Shown piece by piece: positions 28,086 to 34,807 of a stretch of 64,000 nt of DNA. The stretch is taken from assembly GCA_963792855.1 (NCBI GenBank), contig CAWBXZ010000005.1:1-64000 (forward strand). Direction: 5' to 3'. The notes under the pieces were generated by a model, which searched no databases, was not told the origin of the DNA, and saw only the letters and a list, made by a program, of their open reading frames with translations. Each line of letters starts with the position of its first letter. Position 1 is the stretch's first letter. Both the position numbers and the translations under genes were made by a program. The DNA comes from SG8-40 sp963792855. GTDB taxonomy: Bacteria; Pseudomonadota; Gammaproteobacteria; Burkholderiales; Eutrophovitaceae.

Positions 28086-29222
28086 TCAGTTCAGCAGCAG
28101 CCTGAGGCTATGCCAGGTGCGGACGAAAATGTTGGCGACATCAACGGATTGAAGCGCTATCAGAGGATACTCCCCATAAGGATTGCCGTCGAAGGTCAGG
28201 CGCAACATGCCGATACCCTGTCCCGCGCGCACTGGTGCGAGCAGTGGCTGCATGCTTTCCAGTTCTGCCTGCAATTGTTGCCACAGACCGGTCGGCACGG
28301 TGACGAAGAAGTCCTCCGGAAATCCGGCCGGCAACCGGTCGTCGCTGCCTTTCCAGACCGGGATCTCTTGCACCGTTTCCCCTTTGCCGTAGAGCTTGTA
28401 GGTTTCGAACTTCTCGAATCCGTAATTGAGGAGTTTCTGGCTTTCAGACGTACGGGCATTATCGGAGCCAGCGTCGATCACGACCGATATCAGGCGGCGC
28501 TGGTCGCGCTGCGCGGTGGCGATGAGGCAGAAACCGGCGCTCTCGGTGAATCCGGTCTTCATGCCGTCGATGTGTGGATCACGCCCCAGCAGTTTGTTGC
28601 GGTTGTACTGGACGATGTTGTTATAGGTGAATTCGCGCAGGCTATAGAACGTGAAGTATTCGGGGAAACGCGAAATTATGAGGCTCGCGATCGTAATCAG
28701 GTCGCGTGCGCTCGTATAGTGCTGCGGGTCCGGCAGGCCGGTCGCGTTGGCGAACTTCGTGTTGACCAGGCCCAGCCGCTGCGCTTCCCGGTTCATCGTA
28801 TCGACGAACTGCGCTTCGCTGCCGGCGACGGCCTCCGCCAGCACGATGGCGGCATCATTGCCCGACTGTACGATAAGGCCTTTTAGCAGGTCTTCCACGG
28901 CCACTTCGCTGCCGGGATCGAGAAACATGCGTGATCCGGGCGCGCGCCAGGCCTGCTCTGACACGGTCAGCTTCTGTCCCATCGACAGGCGTTTCTGGTA
29001 CAGGGCTTCGAATACCAGATAGGCGGTCATCAGTTTGGTAAGGGAAGCGGGCTCGATACGTTGGTCGGCGTTCTTTTCTGCCAGTACAGTGCCGCTCTGG
29101 AGGTCGACCAGCATGAACGCGCGCGAGTGCAGGCCTGGAGGCGGGACAACTTCGCTGAAGACCTGCGCGTGGGCTGGCAGGCATGCAGCGATGAACAGGA
29201 TCAGTGCGCGCAACGGGAGCAT
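28086..29222 (-). CDS. dacC: D-alanyl-D-alanine carboxypeptidase (PBP5/6 type)
   Basis: Low-molecular-weight penicillin-binding protein that trims the terminal D-Ala from peptidoglycan pentapeptides in the periplasm. A signal peptide covers about residues 1-20 (LRALILFIAACLPAHAQ). Active-site motifs are present in order: SLTK in EPASLTKLMTAY, SGN in VQSGNDAAIVLAE, and KTG in IDGMKTGFTESAG. The C-terminal beta domain and a final amphipathic helix (VANIFVRTWHSLRLLLN) for membrane association complete the 378 residues. dat follows 32 nt later, possibly processing released D-alanine. Confidence 0.93.
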   Translation of the reverse strand: MLPLRALILFIAACLPAHAQVFSEVVPPPGLHSRAFMLVDLQSGTVLAEKNADQRIEPASLTKLMTAYLVFEALYQKRLSMGQKLTVSEQAWRAPGSRMFLDPGSEVAVEDLLKGLIVQSGNDAAIVLAEAVAGSEAQFVDTMNREAQRLGLVNTKFANATGLPDPQHYTSARDLITIASLIISRFPEYFTFYSLREFTYNNIVQYNRNKLLGRDPHIDGMKTGFTESAGFCLIATAQRDQRRLISVVIDAGSDNARTSESQKLLNYGFEKFETYKLYGKGETVQEIPVWKGSDDRLPAGFPEDFFVTVPTGLWQQLQAELESMQPLLAPVRAGQGIGMLRLTFDGNPYGEYPLIALQSVDVANIFVRTWHSLRLLLN

Positions 29223-29364
29223 ATCGTGAGGCGCGAATTATACCCGCCATCCGGGCGGCAAATAGTTGTCAGTCGTCGCCACGTTTGAAACAATCCGGTG
29301 TTTGAGACCATTCAGTTGCGCTTGTTGCGCTAACGCTTCACCTGCCATCGGATGACGAAAGCCC

Positions 29365-29835
29365 GTGATAAAGAACCTTACGAACAAGACGATTCACGTA
29401 CTTTGCGCCTGTTGGTGCATGTACGCCGGTACCGCACTCGCTCTGGAGGTCGTTGTCAGCGATGCGTGGACCCGCGCCACCGCGCCCGGACAGACAGTCG
29501 CGGGTGTTTATTTCAACATTGAATCAGACAGCGACGCAAGGCTGGTCGGCGTCGAGACCGGGCTCACCGATGTGGCGGAACTCCATTACATGAACATGGA
29601 AGATGGCGTCATGCGCATGCGCTCGTTGCCGAAGGTGGATCTGCCCGCCCGGGAGACCGTGAAGTTCGCGCCTGGCGGGCTTCACGTCATGCTGTTTGAG
29701 CTGAAACGCCCATTGGAAGCCGGGGGAGAACTCGGTCTGACATTGCTGGTCGAGGATGGCGGCGGCCGACAGACCCGGGTCAATGTGAGCGCCGAAGTGC
29801 GCAATCTGGACGGCAGCAAGGCGCATCATCACTAA
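29365..29835 (+). CDS. PCuAC-family periplasmic copper chaperone
   Basis: Periplasmic Cu(I) chaperone of the PCuAC (DUF461) family, known to deliver copper to cytochrome oxidase CuA sites or to take part in copper homeostasis. 156 residues from GTG 29365. An N-terminal hydrophobic signal is followed by VVVSDAWTRATAPGQTVAGV. The metal motif is spread over ELHYMNMEDGVMRMR and FAPGGLHVMLFELKRP, supplying the His and Met ligands. A His tail (KAHHH) ends the protein. It is convergent with the bufA2BC/hvfABC genes, 18 nt from the bufC stop. Confidence 0.88.
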   Translation: MIKNLTNKTIHVLCACWCMYAGTALALEVVVSDAWTRATAPGQTVAGVYFNIESDSDARLVGVETGLTDVAELHYMNMEDGVMRMRSLPKVDLPARETVKFAPGGLHVMLFELKRPLEAGGELGLTLLVEDGGGRQTRVNVSAEVRNLDGSKAHHH

Positions 29836-29845
29836 CCGGCCGCAG

Positions 29846-29865
29846 GCTGGAGCTCAGTCTCCAGC
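29846..29865. terminator. Hairpin between convergent PCuAC and bufC genes
   Basis: Inverted repeat GCTGGAG (29846-29852) and CTCCAGC (29859-29865) with a six-base loop. It lies at the junction of two convergent genes and overlaps the last codons of bufC. There is no clear T-run on either side, so it is only a possible bidirectional terminator. Confidence 0.35.
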
Positions 29866-30651
29866 GCTGACGACGTAATCCTGAATCCAGCCTTCGTCTA
29901 CCCAGCCGCGCAGCAAGCCGGCAGCACGTTGCGCCGCATCGGCGTCCGTCGCACCCGTCCTGGCGGCAAAATCCGCACACGCTTCGCCAAATCCCGCGCC
30001 GCCTGCAAACGCGCGCCATAGCGAGGTTTCATCAGGGTCGAGGGTTCGGAAATAGGTTTTGAAATCCCTGCGCCAGACAGCGATGGTGTCGGCGGGCTCG
30101 CGGCGTGCTGGCGTCGGCATTTGCTGTTGCTCCCGATGCGCGTGCCAGATGGCGATCACGTTCCAGTGTGATTCGACCAACTGTAACGACGGATGGGAAA
30201 TGAAGCGCAGGTCGGGCCAGTCCGCCGGCGGGACCGATGCGATCTGTTCGAAAGTGGTCTGCTGCGCGTCGTCGGCGTCGAAAGCAAGTCCCTGTGCCCA
30301 CTCGAACTCAGCGAGCTCGGCCAGAGCGGGTTGTGAGCTGAATACCGGATCCTTGCGAAGAAACCTTGCCAGGGCCGCGCCAAACCAGCGCAGGTTCCGG
30401 CTGGTTGAAGGGCACGCGTCAACGTAGGCGATGGCCAGCTTTTCGAAAGCGGGTTCGCCAACAAGGGACTTGAGCGCCGGATAATCGACCGCCAGGGCGG
30501 CGATCAACCGCAAGCGGTAGGCACTGTAGTAGATGCCCAGCCGCGTTCGCCGGTACGCGTCATCCGGACCGGCAATATCATTGATGACGCCGGGGTCTGC
30601 GTCGATCAAGTGCTGCTGAAATCGGGCCTGCAGTGCGGAGAGGGCTTTCAT
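29854..30651 (-). CDS. bufC: BufC-like MNIO partner protein (DUF2063 N-terminal)
   Basis: 265-residue protein of the HvfC/BufC family, whose DUF2063 N-terminal domain is the substrate-recognition partner of DUF692 (MNIO) enzymes. LQARFQQHLIDADPGVINDI, DDAYRRTRLGIYYSAYRLRL and ALAVDYPALKSLVGEPAFEK are the typical N-terminal strings; YVDACPSTSRNLRWFGAALA follows. The C-terminal ~100 residues are poorly conserved to my eye, with a WRRDFKTYFRTLDPDETSLW stretch. It is the last gene of the cassette, 28 nt after bufB. It has no signal peptide, so it works in the cytoplasm with BufB on the unexported precursor. Confidence 0.88.
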   Translation of the reverse strand: MKALSALQARFQQHLIDADPGVINDIAGPDDAYRRTRLGIYYSAYRLRLIAALAVDYPALKSLVGEPAFEKLAIAYVDACPSTSRNLRWFGAALARFLRKDPVFSSQPALAELAEFEWAQGLAFDADDAQQTTFEQIASVPPADWPDLRFISHPSLQLVESHWNVIAIWHAHREQQQMPTPARREPADTIAVWRRDFKTYFRTLDPDETSLWRAFAGGAGFGEACADFAARTGATDADAAQRAAGLLRGWVDEGWIQDYVVSAGD

Positions 30652-30679
30652 AAGCGCAATTCGTCAGGCGGTGCCGCGT

Positions 30680-31513
30680 TTATGCCGGAACGGGAAAGCG
30701 CGCGGCGGCGGCAATTTTGCGCGCCTCATCCAGCTCGCTGACCAGCGTTGCCAGATCCGGGATGTGATCGTCACGCTCGATCATGGTCGCGACCGGCCCG
30801 AGTGTTTCAATGGCATACCGATAGAGGTTCCACACCTCGTCGATGACCGGCGCATCGTGTGTATCGATGATATGCGTTCCGCAGTGGCTGTGCCCGGCGA
30901 GATGGATTTGCTGGATGCGGTGAGCGGGCAGCGCATCGATGAACTCTTGCGGATCAAAGCCGTGGTTGAAACCGCTGACGAAGACGTTGTTGACGTCGAG
31001 GAGCAGCAAGCAATCGGTGCGTTCGGAAATTTCGGCGAGAAATTCCCATTCCGTCATTTCTGACTGGTCGAAGTTGACGTAACTCGAAACATTCTCGATC
31101 AGGATGGGACGCCGCAGGAAGTCCTGCACCTGGGCGATGCGTGAGGCGACATGCCTGGCCGCCTCGCTCGTGTACGGCAGCGGCAGCAGATCGTGGATAT
31201 TTTTTCTGGCAAAACCAGTCCAGCACAGATGGTCCGAGACCCACGCCGGCTGGATGCGATCGGCCAGCGCCTTCAGTGCCTTGAGGTAGTCGAGGTCAAG
31301 CGGATCGGTACTGCCAATGGACAGCGATACGCCATGCAGCACCACCGGATACTCGGCGCGAATACGGTCGAGATAGTAAAGGGGCTTGCCGCCGCGCACC
31401 ATATAGTTCTCGGATAGCGCTTCGAACCAGTCGACGCGGGGCCGCGTGGCGAGGATATCCTCGTAATGCACGGTGCGCAGGCCGAGCCCGAAACCAGGAT
31501 TCTGAAATCGCAT
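30680..31513 (-). CDS. bufB: BufB-like MNIO (DUF692) RiPP maturase
   Basis: Multinuclear non-haem iron oxidase of the DUF692 family, a TIM-barrel enzyme that oxidatively remodels cysteines of a precursor peptide, in bufferins to thiooxazole-type groups. 277 residues. The conserved metal-ligand blocks are visible in order: VVLHGVSLSIGS, WVSDHLCW, ILIENVSSYV, LLLDVNNVFVSGFNH, QIHLAGHSHCG, IIDTHDAPVIDEVW and MIERDDHIPDL. All expected His, Glu and Asp positions are kept, so it should be active. It lies 70 nt after the bufA2 precursor gene, with a hairpin between, and 28 nt before bufC. Confidence 0.93.
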   Translation of the reverse strand: MRFQNPGFGLGLRTVHYEDILATRPRVDWFEALSENYMVRGGKPLYYLDRIRAEYPVVLHGVSLSIGSTDPLDLDYLKALKALADRIQPAWVSDHLCWTGFARKNIHDLLPLPYTSEAARHVASRIAQVQDFLRRPILIENVSSYVNFDQSEMTEWEFLAEISERTDCLLLLDVNNVFVSGFNHGFDPQEFIDALPAHRIQQIHLAGHSHCGTHIIDTHDAPVIDEVWNLYRYAIETLGPVATMIERDDHIPDLATLVSELDEARKIAAAARFPVPA

Positions 31514-31525
31514 GTTGATCAGGGC

Positions 31526-31597
31526 GCGGGCACCCGATGATCGCGGTGCCCGCTATTACAGGTTTGAACCCGCTACGGGCCGGTTACCTTCCGGCCC
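31526..31597 (-). terminator. Two GC-rich hairpins between bufA2 and bufB (possible attenuator)
   Basis: The first inverted repeat has perfect 9-bp arms (31526-31534 and 31545-31553, GCGGGCACC / GGTGCCCGC) with a ten-base loop. The second has 7-bp arms (31577-31583 and 31591-31597, GGGCCGG / CCGGCCC) overlapping the bufA2 stop codon. Read in the direction of transcription they follow the precursor gene directly. Such hairpins could lower read-through or protect the precursor mRNA end. No T-run is seen. Confidence 0.45.
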
Positions 31598-31844
31598 CGG
31601 TTACCTTGGAGCACTCGACGGCGCTGAGCTTGACGAAGCCCTGGCCCTTGCACTCGTTCTGCCCGGCGCACGCGCTACTGGCCGTCTTGCAGTCGCTCAG
31701 ACCTTTGCACGCATTGGCGGCGTCACAGGCGATCTTGGCTTCGGTCCTGGCGCTGGTCCCACCGGTGCTTTCGCAACCGCTGATGAACAATGCCGCGGCT
31801 GCGGCCGCAACGGCCAGCCCAGCGAGGTTTTTGCCTTTGGTCAT
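31584..31844 (-). CDS. bufA2: BufA2-like bufferin precursor peptide
   Basis: 86-residue exported precursor of a copper-binding RiPP. ATG 31844 follows a very strong AAGGAGGAGAG ribosome site. Residues 1-23 form an Ala-rich signal peptide. It ends ISGC, which fits a lipobox with Cys24, so either the signal is cut there with lipidation or Cys24 is only incidental. The core has Cys at 40, 46, 52, 59, 65 and 78. ACKGLSDCKTASSACAGQNE and CKGQGF are the repeated pattern of BufA2-type bufferins. BufB with BufC would modify some of these cysteines before export. Family recognition is from memory of related sequences. Confidence 0.85.
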   Translation of the reverse strand: MTKGKNLAGLAVAAAAAALFISGCESTGGTSARTEAKIACDAANACKGLSDCKTASSACAGQNECKGQGFVKLSAVECSKVTGAGR

Positions 31845-31917
31845 GAATCTCTCCTCCTTAAGGAATTTGTCTGAAGAGCCTCCAGTGAGTCCTGGAACAA
31901 ACCCACCGGTGCAGGCG

Positions 31918-31937
31918 GTGTGCAATGGAGCGCACAC
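31918..31937. promoter_or_regulatory. Dyad GTGTGC-N8-GCACAC upstream of bufA2
   Basis: Perfect 6-bp inverted repeat with an eight-base centre, lying midway in the 181-nt gap between hvfC and bufA2, about 75-95 nt before the bufA2 ATG. It could be an operator for an internal promoter of the second cassette. I see no clear -35/-10 pair, so the assignment is tentative. Confidence 0.25.
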
Positions 31938-32025
31938 TGGTTTGTACGAAGCGGAGAGAGGTTTGGATGAAACTTGATGTCGGAGGTGGCTTCGGCCCTC
32001 CATGACGGTAGACTGTGCGGCGAGC

Positions 32026-32799
32026 TCAATCGCCAACAGATGTGCCGATGATCGCCCCTTCCCGGCGAAGGTTTTCCAGTATCTCCCGGCCGCCGGCGAG
32101 CGCGGATGCCGGATTCGGGTGCTGCAGTTCGGCCACGACCTGCGCGAGCGCCCGTTCCCCGGAAACATCGCCAGCTTCGATGAGCGCAATCAAGCGCGCG
32201 CTCACCGGATTCAGAACGATAAACCGGACTTTGTCGTTGCTGTCGCGAAAGACCAGCAGGCAGGTCTGTTCCTGCTGTTGGGGTGTCGGCTGGTAGTCCG
32301 TGCCGATGCGGTGGACGGGGTACGGGTAGGCGAGAAGCATATGTGCCGGCGCCAGTACCGGGCGGCCTTTCAACAGATCACCAGCAGGATCAATGGCGTT
32401 CCTGTCCGGTTCCCTTTCGGAAATCTCTACTGCCAGTTCGACCCATTCATAATGCAACAGGTAGATCAGGAACTCCGGCTCGCCGCCGGTCGCACTGCGT
32501 TCCTGCATGAACTGCAGGAATTCCTCGGGAATCTGGCGAAAGTAAGGGCTGCGGCAATTGTGTGTGGCAAAAAACGCCCGCACCAGTTGCCGCCACTTAG
32601 GGTCTCCCAGAATGCTGCGCGCGACGGGGAAGCACGATGAAACCTGCCCGAATACGTTATTGAACAGGAGTTCGTTGTAGACCTCCATGCGGGCGGCGGG
32701 CACGCCCTCCGGGCGCGGGTTTCCTTCCGGGTCACGGATATGCCGGGTGAATGCGCGCTGGTAATCCTGGAACTCAGGAGTGGATCGCGACGCCGGCAT
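32026..32799 (-). CDS. hvfC: HvfC-like MNIO partner protein (DUF2063)
   Basis: 257-residue HvfC-family protein, partner of the HvfB MNIO enzyme. PEFQDYQRAFTRHIRDPEGN and RMEVYNELLFNNVFGQVSSC form the N-terminal DUF2063 helices, then DPKWRQLVRAFFATHNCRSP and FRQIPEEFLQFMQE. The C-terminal half (LIYLLHYEWVELAVEISERE, then APAHMLLAYPYPVHRI) is the HvfC-specific domain, which matches the family far better than the bufC product does. ATG 32799 overlaps hvfB by 26 nt, so the two are translationally coupled. It is cytoplasmic, without a signal peptide. Confidence 0.9.
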   Translation of the reverse strand: MPASRSTPEFQDYQRAFTRHIRDPEGNPRPEGVPAARMEVYNELLFNNVFGQVSSCFPVARSILGDPKWRQLVRAFFATHNCRSPYFRQIPEEFLQFMQERSATGGEPEFLIYLLHYEWVELAVEISEREPDRNAIDPAGDLLKGRPVLAPAHMLLAYPYPVHRIGTDYQPTPQQQEQTCLLVFRDSNDKVRFIVLNPVSARLIALIEAGDVSGERALAQVVAELQHPNPASALAGGREILENLRREGAIIGTSVGD

Positions 32800-33634
32800 G
32801 CCTGTTTTCCGTTTGGTAGCGGCGTTGCAGAGACGCAATACGGGCGACCTCGGCGACCAGATCTTCCAGTGGCGGAATGTTGAAATCGCGCTCCAGCAGC
32901 GTTGGATGTACGCCGATCTCACGGTAGGTGAATTCGAGAAGATCCCACACCGGATCGATCACGTCGGCGCCATGCGTATCAACGAGCAGGTCGTCATTTT
33001 CCTTGTAATGGCCGGCCATGTGCATGTACACGACACGGTCTGCCGGAATGCCGCGCAGGAATTCACGCGCGTCGTACCGGTGATTGACGCTGTTGACGTA
33101 GACGTTGTTGACGTCGAGATGCAACCAGCAGTCCGCTTCCGTCACGACCGCATTGACGAATTCGAGTTCGCTCATTTCGTCGATTGGCGACTTGGTATAG
33201 AACGACGCGTTTTCCACCGCGATGCGCCGGCCCAGTATGTCCTGGGTTCTACGAATGCGTCCGGCGACGTGGCTGACAGCCTCTGCGGTAAACGGAATCG
33301 GCAGCAGATCGTACAGATGACCATCGTCACTGCAGTACGACAGGTGCTCGGTGTAAAGCGGGGACTGGTGGAATTCGAGAAAGGTTTTCAGCTTGCGAAG
33401 AAAAACTTCGTCAAGCGGAGCCGGACCCCCTAGCGAAAGGGACAGTCCATGGCAGACCAGGGGGGTGCGCTCGGTCAATGCGCGAAACGCCTTGCCCTTG
33501 GCGCCCCCCATGTCTATCCAGTTTTCCGGTGCGACTTCATAAAAACTGATGGCTTCGGGTTTGCCGGCGGTCAGCGCCGGGATCAGTTCCCGGCGCAGGC
33601 CCAGACCGGCACCCTGCAGCACCGGATCAACCAT
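32774..33634 (-). CDS. hvfB: HvfB-like MNIO (DUF692) RiPP maturase
   Basis: Second DUF692 enzyme of the window, 286 residues from ATG 33634 (an in-frame TTG lies at 33643). In HvfB systems the enzyme with HvfC converts cysteines of EGKCG motifs into oxazolone plus thioamide groups that chelate copper. Metal-ligand blocks are complete: LVCHGLSLSLGG, LYTEHLSYC, IAVENASFYT, LHLDVNNVYVNSVNH, VYMHMAGHYKEND, LVDTHGADVIDPVW and LLERDFNIPPL. It differs clearly from the bufB product, so the two cassettes are not a recent tandem duplication. It stands 21 nt after the hvfA precursor gene. Confidence 0.93.
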   Translation of the reverse strand: MVDPVLQGAGLGLRRELIPALTAGKPEAISFYEVAPENWIDMGGAKGKAFRALTERTPLVCHGLSLSLGGPAPLDEVFLRKLKTFLEFHQSPLYTEHLSYCSDDGHLYDLLPIPFTAEAVSHVAGRIRRTQDILGRRIAVENASFYTKSPIDEMSELEFVNAVVTEADCWLHLDVNNVYVNSVNHRYDAREFLRGIPADRVVYMHMAGHYKENDDLLVDTHGADVIDPVWDLLEFTYREIGVHPTLLERDFNIPPLEDLVAEVARIASLQRRYQTENRHAGVAIHS

Positions 33635-33655
33635 TACTGCCAAGGCGTCAAAGCC

Positions 33656-33907
33656 TTACTTGCTGCCACCGCACTTGGCTTCGCCGCACTTGGCTTCGCC
33701 GCCTTTGTCACCGTCGGTGGCGCCACCGCATTTGGCTTCGCCGCACTTGTTTTCTTCGCCCTTGGCGACGCCGGCTACCTGGTAGCCGTTCTTGAGCGAG
33801 TCCATCTGGAAGGGATTGTCAGCGGCGCTGGCAAGGGGTGCAGCGGCCATGGTCGCGGCAAAGGCCGAACCGATGACGAGTGATACAGCAGTCTTCTTTG
33901 AAGCCAT
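33656..33907 (-). CDS. hvfA: HvfA-like RiPP metallophore precursor with four (E/N)-K-C-G repeats
   Basis: 83-residue exported precursor. The signal peptide runs to about residue 29 (VIGSAFAATMAAAPLASAAD). A short spacer (NPFQMDSLKNGYQVAG) is followed by a repeat region with the motifs ENKCG, EAKCG, EAKCG and EAKCG, residues 52-80, separated by GATDGDKGG. The known HvfA motif is EGKCG; here Ala or Asn replaces the first Gly in every copy. These four cysteines are the only ones in the protein. The HvfB/HvfC genes follow at once. The start ATG 33907 has a GGAG site, and the FNR-like palindrome at 33925-33938 lies just before it. Confidence 0.88.
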   Translation of the reverse strand: MASKKTAVSLVIGSAFAATMAAAPLASAADNPFQMDSLKNGYQVAGVAKGEENKCGEAKCGGATDGDKGGEAKCGEAKCGGSK

Positions 33908-33924
33908 GGTTGAAATCTCCTAAA

Positions 33925-33938
33925 TTGATAAAAATCAA
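33925..33938. promoter_or_regulatory. Perfect FNR/Anr-type box TTGAT-N4-ATCAA upstream of hvfA
   Basis: TTGATAAAAATCAA matches the CRP/FNR-family consensus TTGATN4ATCAA exactly. Its centre is about 24 nt before the hvfA ATG, so any activator position (-41.5) would need a promoter inside the gene. A repressor role, overlap with the promoter core, or chance are the alternatives. It would act on the whole hvfABC unit. Confidence 0.45.
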
Positions 33939-34183
33939 GCTGTTGAGCCGGATAAAGTTGAGTGCTCCGGTCCGCGTTGCGGGTCGGTGAGAGGCCGTCC
34001 ATCTCCATCCGCCTCGTAACTGGGTCCGCCACCAATATACGCGTTTCGGGCAAGGCCGGATTCGCGGCACATACCGTTGCGGTACCGGACCCTGACTTTC
34101 CGCGTTGTCACCCGTGTTTGCGCACCGGCGCAATCCGGGAGCTGTTTCGACGGCCTGGTCGCGCCGAAGTTCTGAAAAGAGGT

Positions 34184-34212
34184 CTTGAAACCGCTTTTGC
34201 GATACCCATATA
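34184..34212 (+). promoter_or_regulatory. Sigma-32 (heat-shock) promoter of hsp20
   Basis: CTTGAA at 34184-34189 and ACCCATATA at 34204-34212 with 14 nt between closely match the RpoH consensus (CTTGAA, 13-15 nt, CCCCATNT). It lies about 50 nt before the hsp20 start and fits heat-shock control of that gene. The remainder of the 350-nt gap (33908-34183) shows no other clear element apart from the FNR-like box. Confidence 0.75.
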
Positions 34213-34258
34213 GCGCTGTGAAGGGCATCCAGCCCGCAAAGATAAGGAGAGACAGATT

Positions 34259-34687
34259 ATGGCGAACATGACGAGATATAACCCGTTTGACGAGACTTTT
34301 GACGACCTTTTGAAAGGGTTTTTCGTGCGCCCGGTGTCGTACGACGAGAAAGTCCAGCCGCAGGTAAACATCCGGATGGACGTTACCGAGGGTGAGCAGG
34401 CTTACGTTGTGCACGCTGACATTCCCGGCGTGAAAAAAGAAGATATTCACGTCACGATTGACGGCAACCAGGTGGCCATCAGCGCCGAGACAAAATCCCA
34501 GCGCGAACAAAAGGATGGCGAGAAGTTGTTGCGGTCCGAGCGCAGCTACGGCAAGGCTTACCGGGCGTTTACCCTGGCCCAGGACGTTGACGAGGCTCGC
34601 GCCGAGGCGAAGTACACGGATGGTGTGCTGGAGCTGACACTGCCGAAGAAGGCAGCGACGTCGGCAAAGCGGCTTTCTGTCCAGTAA
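34259..34687 (+). CDS. Small heat shock protein Hsp20 (IbpA family)
   Basis: ATP-independent holdase chaperone with an alpha-crystallin domain, 142 residues, forming oligomers that bind unfolding proteins in the cytoplasm. The N-terminus MTRYNPFDETFDDLLKGFFV is typical of proteobacterial Hsp20. The crystallin domain spans QVNIRMDVTEGEQAYVVHAD to the GVLELTLPKKA motif near the C-terminus. ATG 34259 follows AAGGAGA. The gene has its own sigma-32-like promoter and a strong terminator at 34705-34733, so it is monocistronic. Confidence 0.93.
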   Translation: MANMTRYNPFDETFDDLLKGFFVRPVSYDEKVQPQVNIRMDVTEGEQAYVVHADIPGVKKEDIHVTIDGNQVAISAETKSQREQKDGEKLLRSERSYGKAYRAFTLAQDVDEARAEAKYTDGVLELTLPKKAATSAKRLSVQ

Positions 34688-34704
34688 GCGCCAGTCTCTG
34701 GTGG

Positions 34705-34733
34705 AAAAGGGGCGGCCTTTGGCCGCCCCTTTT
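34705..34733 (+). terminator. Rho-independent terminator of hsp20
   Basis: Perfect 13-bp inverted repeat AAAAGGGGCGGCC / GGCCGCCCCTTTT with a TTT loop, ending in a T-run. It lies 18 nt after the hsp20 stop and would also work on the opposite strand. Confidence 0.9.
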
Positions 34734-34807
34734 GTTATCGTGCCGGCGATTGCGCCGGGTCGGGTAGAATCGCCTGCACACCCGAACCGTACTTACCGTT
34801 GCCTGCA

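Noticed and set aside
28110..28886. Plus-strand open frame opposite the carboxypeptidase gene
   Set aside because: The opposite strand carries all three PBP active-site motifs; this frame is a shadow without motifs.
31845..32189. N-terminal extension of the bufA2 precursor
   Set aside because: ATG 31844 has a strong Shine-Dalgarno site and starts a standard signal peptide; the extension would run into hvfC.
32002..32640. Plus-strand open frame opposite hvfC
   Set aside because: hvfC is well supported on the minus strand; the plus-strand product looks like no family.
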